Source: Tyto alba (lineage: Eukaryota; Chordata; Aves; Strigiformes; Tytonidae). From it: a stretch of 64,000 bases of DNA. Below are positions 55,037 to 64,000 of this stretch, piece after piece. The stretch spans positions 13,031,001 through 13,095,000 of the forward strand of contig NW_024881313.1 in assembly GCF_018691265.1 (NCBI RefSeq). The letters are read 5' to 3'. The notes under the pieces were generated by a model, which worked only from the letters and a program-made list of their open reading frames with translations, ran no database searches and was not told the DNA's origin. Every line of letters starts with the position of its first letter. Within the stretch, counting starts at the first letter, position 1. Position numbers and translations under genes: made by a program.

Positions 55037-57507
55037 GTCAAGAAAAAACACTGCACTGAATAATTTCAACAAGAAATCCAGTCAGCAGAAAAGAGCTCTA
55101 TCAAATATAACAAACCAACCATCAAGGATCTTGTGAGTATTCATTGCTCAGGTTGGACTGACTAGGAAGGGAAAGCAAGAGATAGATTGTTATATGAGGA
55201 TGAAAATATCTTTGGGAACATTCATATTAATCATTTCCTGCACAATTTTCTGCGTGGAATATATCATCTGCATTGCATTTATTTTCAGAAGTTATTATTT
55301 TGGAAAAGTTGGGACACTATGGTATCATTCTCCAGTCCATAAAAAGCAGCTGAATGAAGGATAATGTCTCTATCATCTTCAACCAAGGAAGCCATCTTAA
55401 GTAAGGGTGTCACAGTAGTGAATTTCACTGAAGGGTGAACACAGACAAGTGTGAAGGATGTTTTTTTCAAAATTTTTAGTAGCAAAATTTCTCCTTTCTC
55501 ACTTCTTAAAAGTTATGTGAGCTATGAACATGCATAGCAAAAGAGGAACCACCTACAACCACAAACAATACTAAGAAAATCAAACACACTTCCACAACCT
55601 CCAGGGAGACCACAGAATACAAAATGCAGTCCAATGTTTTCTGACAAACCACCTCCAATTCCATATTCAACTAATCAGAGTTGTTAGTGTTATATTAAAA
55701 TAAAACTGTAATAGCTTAAAATCCATAACCTTATCAAGAACCTATTATTACTTGAACTTCCAAAAAAGGCAAAAGAATATGGTACTCTAGCAAACACTCT
55801 AACCTTAAACACTTAGTATTGTTCTTGTAGAAACAAACCAAATCTTACTATTAGTGCCACAGTTTTCAGCTGTTGAGTAGAGGTATTAAGAACTCTAATT
55901 GTTGTCCCTCTTTTTGAAGACTGCTGATCTAGCAGCACATTGACTGCTCAGAGAGAAAAGAGGTTTAGAGCAACAGAAATGAGCTTCTGTAGATCTAATT
56001 CAGTTTCCTTAATTCTAGACTCTAGATGACTCTCAAGTCAACTTTATAACCTTGAGTTCTTAAATTACATAAACTGAGAAACAGAAGAAAGATGCATTAA
56101 AACATGTGTGGAACCATAGCCAAGATTTTCTTTTGATTTTCCACCCAGTTCCTTCTCAGCTTGCCAATAAGTCTGTACATTTCATTAGTATTTTCCCTGT
56201 CATCATTATCTGAGTTTTTAATTTTTAAACTAGATGAAAAGTGTAGAAGGTAGGAGAGATTAGCTTGTTTCTTTCAGTCCCACCATTTTTGGAACACATG
56301 ATTTTCTAAAATATGGGAGGTGATTCCTCTGTCAGGGAGGTTATAGAAGAATACAAGTGAGCCTAGGACATCTAGAAGATCTGATAACTGGAGGAGTAAA
56401 GTGGTCAGCCACCAATATGATGAAGGTTCATTTTCAGTTCCTTCTCATACTCTCACCACATAAATGCATTATGAGATATTAGCTCTCTTGGGTTTCACTC
56501 TCTCTCCATCTATCTCACTGTTTTTAATCAGAAGTTCAACCCTAGAGGAAAGAAATCTTCTCAGTTAGGCTTACTGAAATGTTCACATTACTGTTTAAAA
56601 GTTTGGCTTTGATAAATTGATATGTTTTTTAAGACATACCGTTTCATCAAAATATGCCTGAGCAGTGTAATTCTTCAGAATCAGCTGGATCAGAAAAAAA
56701 TGCAGAATAAACTCAGACCCTGTAATGGAGGCAGAGATACATACAACTCACACTTCACCATAGCTCTGTGGGAAATGTAATCAGGCTAAGTGCTGTAAAA
56801 TGTAGCTGCAATTATTTGCAGATGAAAAATTCCAGCTACAGTTATTTCTTGAATCAAAATTTAGGATGAAGAATTAGAGGTCACTCTGTTAAACTAAGAC
56901 CATTTAGTGTAATGTTTCTCAGGGTTGTCTTGCTCAGGCTTTTTGTAGTTGCTTTTATAGGATAGAGTAAAAATAAATTCTAACATTCTGCACACAACTT
57001 CTTCATATTCAAATGCAAAGCCATGGACAATTCAAAATGCTGCCAAGCAAAATAATGCTACAGGCCATCTTCACTGATAGAAGCACAGCTGGATTGAGAA
57101 TCTTCGTTGAAATCTCCACTAGAGCATGGGAGTACAAAGATTGGAGAAATGGCCACATAAATGTGCAATAGGCAATCTGCTGTGATTTCTAAGGATACAA
57201 AATTGGACTAAATTAGAGAAAATTATAAATCCAGACTATTTAGCCATCTGTGGAGTCAAAATGCAAAGCACTGGATTAGACAAAATGTCTAATAGTTTCA
57301 TTAGACTTTGAAGTTGATTTACGGTTCACTATTTCCCCCATCCATCTGGGAATAACCTGGAGACAAAAGCCTTTATCTCATGTGGAAGGACACTAGGCTG
57401 TATCATCAGCAGCTCTAAGTACAGAGAGCATGTTAGGTGAAGGGGAAATGTGATAGTAACTACAAAGTAGATAAGAAGCCAACTAGAGGGAAGTCTGGGG
57501 AATACAT

Positions 57508-57509
<2 letters not shown>

Positions 57510-57538
<29 letters not shown>
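57510..57538. repeat. (AT)n microsatellite
   Basis: About 14 perfect AT units followed by an ATTTATATT continuation. Self-complementary, so it can extrude as a cruciform. Confidence 0.95.
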
Positions 57539-57544
<6 letters not shown>

Positions 57545-60500
57545 TGCTACTCTGAAGAGGAGCATAAACTGTATTTTTGGGACTACTGCATAAACACATA
57601 TGCAAAATTCAGCTTAGTGTTTGTTTCAACTCTCAGCTGGTTACTAGCCATAAGATTAATCCCCCTATTACAGATACAGACTTTCTGAAGACCACAAAAT
57701 AGCTCCTGTTAACTGAGCCTGATTGACATCCAGACCCTCATTCTGATCTAATACTGAAATATATGTTTCTTCATTTCACACTGAAAACAGTTTTGCAAAC
57801 ATAAAAAAAGATGAAATACTGGCTTCACTGTTACTTCTTGAAACAGAATCAAAGCTTCTATCAAAAGAATTACTGTGATCCCCATCTGTTAAAAGTGAGC
57901 CAAAAGCCTATAAAATAAGCTGCATCCAACAAATATGCCATAGAGTAGGACTATGTCACACATAAAAGTCTGAAAATCGTATTAGCACAAATTCAATGGC
58001 CATGGAAACTAGACATACCTGCAGCAAGTCACAAAAATTATCCTGAATTACTTAGTAAACACAGTTATTTAAAAAATATAAATAAGCATGTTTCTTTCTT
58101 AAATCTGTGAAAGATCTTGAGGCCCTAATAGACATAGTGAATCAATCAATACATCTATACAGTCAGAAGGTATATTAGTTATTACTCATTTGTTATGATG
58201 TAGCATTCTCTAAAGCCAAATTAAGAGAACAGGAGTGAGATATTAAGAAAGGGCTGGCTAGTAGATTGACACATGGCATTGTGCTATATTAGATCAATTA
58301 AACCATTCAGATAGTCCTTTGAGGATAAATGGGTAGATGCTCAAAGAAAATATCTGCACAATCTGATGAAGACATTGAAAGAGCAATTCATCATTGCCTT
58401 CAATAAGAATGGCAATAAAGACTGAGCAAATGACAGATGTTCTATACAAAGTCAGTCATTGTAAAGGAATGCAAGAGATAAGACACTTTAACTGTTTACA
58501 GTAATGACTGAAAAAACACCAGGCCAAAATTCCATGATTATAGACATAATATTCCTCTAGAAAGAAAATCTCCTGCTGTTAGGTTAATCTGCTCTGCCAA
58601 ATTTCCCTGAGCACACTGCCTTGCCACAAATAGACTTCAAATGAAGTTACTTTTTACCAGCAACAAAACTTGTAGCAATTACTTACTACAAGTCACTTTT
58701 GGATTCAAGAGGAATGTATTCAAGCACAAGAGCCTTGGCACCACTGAAAGTGGATGGAAAGAGTGAAGAACATGCGTCACTTATTTACCAACTTAATTTT
58801 AAAAGTTGCTGTAAGTAAGTTTGCAGAAGTTTAAGTAGTCTCAGGTTCCCATTAATTCTACAAGTGATTCTCAAGAAGACATTAAACCACCCATGTCTGC
58901 TGAACTACTCTTGCATTGTTCCTTTTCATCATGTCACATCTGCTCCTCTCTCTTCCCCAACTGTGCTCTAAAACTGTGAGTTCTATGTCCCTTGAGAGCC
59001 AATAAATTATTCACAGGGGATCACAAGGTCTGAAGGGGTCATTTCATAATGTTTCAACCAATCCAAGATTGCCCTGCTTTCAAAAAGAATGATCCCACCT
59101 TCCCATGGCCTCAGATTGTGATTTCCTCCTTTTCAGCAGCTCTAACACTAAACAGAGTAATGAAACAAATCACATCAGTTTACTGACCCAAAAGAAAACT
59201 TCCAGTCTTTGAAGGGTTAGTCATCAGTGTAAGCCACTACACAATCACACGCTCACTAGTGGCAGCACAACAAACAGGCAAGGCTGGAGGGAAGGATAGG
59301 ACCACCCTTTTCTTCATGCTGGTCATACACTAGCATAAGCTGAACATACCACTACTGTCTTAGAAGCAACACTGTTATTTAGCAGCACTTTAATTCTCCC
59401 CAGAGCAGGAAAGTGAAAAGCTACAGTTAATTAGTAGCTGCAAGTGTTTACACTAGCCAGGGGACTACTGAACACTTGTAATTTCTGGCAGAAGCTCAGA
59501 TTCTACAGGACCAAGTGCATATTTACAACATCAGCCAATTATTAGAATTGATTGCCATTCCCCAACCCTGAGGAACTGAGCTGCTGACAAACACCCAGAT
59601 CACACAGGTGCAGGGGAGTCCAAAAGGGTCTCACAACTTCAGAAAGCTTCAAATAAGGGTTCTTCCCTCAGGCAAAATCAGCTCTTCTTTCCAGGGAGGA
59701 GGACCCAGAAAGAGGCAGAAGTTGAGTGCTCCTGCAGGCTGTGGAATATTAGCGATTTTCCATCTCTGAATAGTTCTGGCAAAAGTTGCTAATAGTTTGC
59801 ACCTAAAGGTCTGTTGCTGTTTCAGCAGTCAGTGACACCTCATAGAAAAACTTAGATGGCCTTCAGTAGCAACACTCAGAGCAATGAAGAGCTGTATGTA
59901 AAATAAGTATAAAAGACTATTCCTCTTTCTGGCAGGGGAAGCTATTAGGACCCTGTGGGCCATACATCAACTCTGCAACAGGAGGAAAACTACCCTGGCT
60001 CACCATTAGCCATTCAACCTCTTTACACAGCTATGGATTCAGGCTTTCCAGGTAAAATTGCAGGGCTTGAAGGAAAGTGAGGATCACAGGTGTGGAAAGC
60101 AATAAGATCTTTGCATGTTTCACTGAAGACAGCCAAATCCCAAATCTTGGCTATGGAAAAGGTTGCTGGAACTAAGTCAGAGGGGAAGTCAAACAAAATA
60201 TCCAAAATCAGTGAATGTCTGTACACCCCCACTTGAACACCACCAAGCCAGTGTCAAGAAAGCTTTCAGTTCATCACTGTTGGGATTTTTCTCAATTTTG
60301 CTAAACATCATCATCTTCCAAAACTAACTCTCCTTCTCCTTGCAAAAGAACATGAAAATGTTTTCCTTCCTCTAATTATCCTAGCAATTAAAAGGTAAAA
60401 TATTGAAATTAACTAGAGAACATTTTGTTCTTTCTATATTCCCTAATATTTCCTTGCTTTTCACTTGTTCAGCTCCATTTTCATGGGCATGTAAGCTAAT

Positions 60501-63290
60501 TCTTCAAAGGTACTCATCAGCAAAGACTCTTTTATGTGCCAAGGTTTTCAAAATCTTATTTCCCAGAAACTTTATAGATGTGTGTTATAACACTTGCCAA
60601 TATCACCTCAAATGAGACTTTTGGTAAAGATGGACCTCAATTAATATTTAAATGGAGTATTACACAGTGAAGTTGTAGATATTAGTCTGCAAAGTACTCT
60701 GCAACAGTTGGGACTTACCAGAGAAAAGGTTTTTTTTTCTAGCCAAGCCAGCAGCTGATATTTCCATATTCCAGATTTCTCCTAACTGTGCATTGTGTTG
60801 GCAGAATGACAGTCTAACTGCAGTGCTATCATCAACATGGAGTACAAAAGGGGAGTCAGCTTGGTATGTTAGAGACAACCAATGGAATGAAGTATAAGCA
60901 ATTAATTTTGGAGTGCTGCATTTACTGAATTTGCTCATTGGTTAAATATAAAATGATTGTGGGTTTTTTTATTATTAACTGATGCCTTTATTTTTTTAGG
61001 TATGCTTAAGGAAGGTCTGTGTAGAATCTTTTATTAGTCCATATATCTTTATCATATATCTCATATCAACAATGTGAAATTCAGGATTTTCATTATATTA
61101 AATCTCATTGCAGAAGAAATTATTTACTTTGGAGGCAGACCTTTTGGTCAATTGGTCATCATTTCCATCACCCATCAGGAAGATTCAGTCACCTTACTTG
61201 TCCTAGCTCTGTCCCCGTATCATAAAAATTCCATTCTGTATACTCTGCAAGAGGCAGTCCTTCAGTTCCAAATTGATGGAGAGAGATCTGTTCTGGGAAG
61301 GTAACACTCTATGTCTGTTTTAGATATTTCTAGGCATCTGGTCACTGTCTATATGGGCAGATGCTACAGAGCCAGATGTACCTTTAGATTTAACACAGTA
61401 TGAGACAGACAGGACATCTTATGATTCACACCAGTACCTGTCCTCTGCAGCAACCTGCACTGCACCATAACTCAATGATCACAAGCAGAGCTATTTCAGT
61501 AGTAGACAAAAATTAGTAAGAGTCCCAAAAGAAGATGACCTGTGGTAGTAAGTCCCAGTAGAGACACACAGATTTAATGTCTTTATCAATTCCAAATGCC
61601 ACATTGAGAGTCAATCTTAATTTTTTCACTGAAATATGACATTACCACAAGCAGGGGACTTTCTAGGCAAAGTTGTTTCTCAGTCTACACCACTTTTGTC
61701 TCACCACATTTACAGCACGTTAGCAACTAAAAATCTTTTACTCTCAGAAGTGGAATATATTTAATTTTGAAAAGTACATATTTGTTTGTATTTCTGTTGT
61801 AGAACCATGAGGCAACAGTGCAATTTCCAAAAAGCAGGAATTGGAGAGTGCAGGCTCAAAGGTGTAGACCTCCAATGTAGATTAGCAGGGACAGATGTTA
61901 GGTCAGCTATGGCCAGACTGAGCAGTAAAGATCATCTGCTCTAAGCAACAATGGAGAAATACTGCAGGAATAGCATCTTCAGAGATAAAATGGCAGCTTT
62001 TCAGAAGCTGTGTTCAGATTTACTGGTCTGTAAGGGGAAGGCTCTCCCCTGTCTCCAGGTTAAAGTACTGTGGAGAATATCTCCATAAATCCTGCTTTCT
62101 TATGCTTTATATTGAGATAACGGAAACTTATTTTTATTTCTGTTCACCGTTAGTTAACTTGAAAGGTATTTTATAAATCAGAAGTTTCTGACAGTCAAAG
62201 AATCCATTTCCTTTATGGTTTGTTTTCACTTGCTGCAAGACTTTCTTGTGAAAACTCTATTTCAAGATTATCTCACATTCTTAATTTTGTAAACATGAAA
62301 AGAAAAGCATACACAGAATATTAATAAAGCCCTAATTCTGTCTTTAAGGTCAAACAAAAATTTTGAAGTTGATGTATCTGACAAAGGATTACGACTACAA
62401 GAGTCATATCTGCATCTTAAAAGCAGATTTGAGAAATGCCAAATAATTCCAGTTTTAACCACAAAGACAAGAGGAAACACCTTTACACTGAACATCTCAG
62501 TTGTTTTCAATAATCTACTCAAGATAATTTTCCAGGGTAGATAGTGAGTATACAATGAGTATAACAGTTTCAACTACATTGCCATAAGTGTTGTGTTACC
62601 ATAAATTATGTCAAATACTAGTCAGCAACAACTGAGAATACACAAAAGATTATCAGCATAGAATAGCAAAGACAACTTCCTATCCCTCCCTCAGCACAGC
62701 ATATAAGAACAACAACCTGCCTTGCCTACTTGTGACATTCAACAGCTTTAGTAGAGGTATATAACAGTGCATTAATATCTCACTATCTCTTTTTGGCTTC
62801 ATTCTGGCGGGGCGATGGAAACCTGCATGATTCCACCATGTATTCTATTGCTCCAGATGATTGTATAGGATCAAGATGTCCTCCCTCAGGGAAGGAGAAG
62901 CCAGCTCATTAAAGCAGAGTATCACTGGATGGCCCATTCATCTGGCACCATTGAAGTCCCCTGACAAACAAAAGTGTCCAGCAACAACTGATATTTGGAA
63001 CTAAGAGTACAGAACATTATTTCTTGTCTACTGAGCCCTAGAGAAACAATTCCCAAAAATTTGGCGGCCAAATCTCATTGGAGAAATTCGACATTTGTGC
63101 CTTACAGCACATTAGTGTGGGCTCTGCAGTCCACTTTTATTTTTCAGTTTCCTCATTGAGACTACTGTCCTGGGGAGCAAAGAACAGGCTTATTTCTCTG
63201 AGCCTAGCTGATAGCATAGTACCACCATATTGATTAGTGAAGGAAGAACTCATGTTTGGTCCTGCTGCTGGCTTCTTTTAGGGGAAGGAT

Positions 63291-63306
63291 GCATTAGTAC
63301 TAATGC
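63291..63306. repeat. 16-base perfect palindrome
   Basis: GCATTAGTACTAATGC is its own reverse complement and contains two TAAT-type homeodomain cores in opposite orientation. It may be chance. Confidence 0.6.
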
Positions 63307-64000
63307 GCTAATCTCCTTTGGAAAGGAAACAGGAGATAAGAGCCTCCTCCCAAGGAGAAAACATTGAAAAGGTCATATTTTTATAGCAAACTGAAGAGCA
63401 AATATAAGCAGAGACAATTTTGTGCCAAATCCTATTTTGAGTGCTGCTTTTTTGTTTTTCTGAAGCAAAAATATTGTCTGAGCTGATTTTTTTCATTTTT
63501 GTGCTCAGTCCATGATTTACCACCTTTCATGATGAATAAAGTAAAATGTGTCTATTTTTCGTGTAACACTGCCTTTTGTACTTTAAAGAAAATGTCCTTG
63601 TCATTATTTGCATACTGTTTAGTCCAAAAGGAGCTATTTGGCAAGCTTCAGATGCTGTATATATGTAGTCAAAGAAGAAGATTTCATACTTGGCTGAGTT
63701 TGGAAATAGCAGATAAGAAACAAATGCATTAACACATAAAACCAACATATTCTAGAACATAAGTCATAGCCACATCTATGGGCCTATGTGACACATGATA
63801 TTTATAATAATTCTGATTTAATGTTCCAATACAATATGGCTATAAGAACGCTTAAGGTATTAGAAAGTCAAGACTTCAGGTACTGATCCAGTTCTGTGAA
63901 GTCAACAAGAAGTCTTTGGGTATTGAATTAGGTACTAAACACATAGAAAATGCTTCTTGACTTCCTGGGAATTGCTGAAATGTATGTAACACATTCAAAA

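Larger units (their letters stand above)
50293..64000. other. Intron sequence with microsatellites only
   Basis: No LINE, LTR, SINE, RNA gene or coding exon recognised over 13.7 kb. Short simple repeats are listed separately. The ORFs here are all under 102 codons and lack motifs; the largest (62268-62573, minus) shows no signal peptide consistent with the missing NXPH1 exon. The low density of readable repeats is unusual for the window and may mean more unique or conserved sequence. Confidence 0.4.

Noticed and set aside
62268..62573. 101-codon minus-strand ORF as a candidate for the missing NXPH1 first coding exon
   Set aside because: It has no segment like the 18-residue signal peptide followed by a donor at the phase-0 position.

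Overview
The window looks like bird genomic DNA: AT-rich, low in CpG and almost all non-coding. It holds one recognisable protein-coding exon, the last coding exon of neurexophilin-1 (NXPH1), on the minus strand at 9348-10109. That exon encodes 253 residues. These correspond to residues 19-271 of the 271-residue family member, so only the signal-peptide exon is missing, and it should lie beyond the right edge of the window. The avian assignment rests on CR1 LINE copies, two LTRs of types I recognise from bird genomes, and old sauropsid MIR/L2-type repeats. I cannot name the species.

Layout. 1-8159 is the start of the intergenic region downstream of NXPH1, with two decayed CR1 pieces and low-complexity tracts. 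8160-9347 is the probable NXPH1 3' UTR, ending near an AATAAA at 8183-8188 (minus strand). 9348-10109 is the coding exon, with a clear splice acceptor at its right edge. 10110-64000 is intron: at least 53.9 kb of a phase-0 intron, with no second NXPH1 exon that I could find.

The intron is a layered repeat graveyard. It contains a solo LTR (13322-13875, plus), two old minus-strand CR1 copies (15590-16720 and 18845-19210), a degenerate telomere-like patch (24819-24919), an L2-type LINE 3' end (about 33950-34795), two more plus-strand CR1 pieces (38260-38560 and 39630-40085), a decayed RTE-type reverse transcriptase (about 40895-41900), a second LTR on the minus strand (about 46605-47535), and two tRNA-headed MIR-like SINEs (48415-48650 and 50045-50292). 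The SINEs share their 3' tail with the L2-type element. The last 13.7 kb holds only microsatellites and unrecognised unique sequence.

I found no sign of a new biological system. The observations I rate highest are the RTE-type LINE remnant, the one-sided orientation of every long A/T homopolymer, the SINE/LINE tail-sharing set, and a possible G-quadruplex motif on the transcribed-sense strand at 27664-27679. All family names come from reading the sequence and from memory; no database search was possible.
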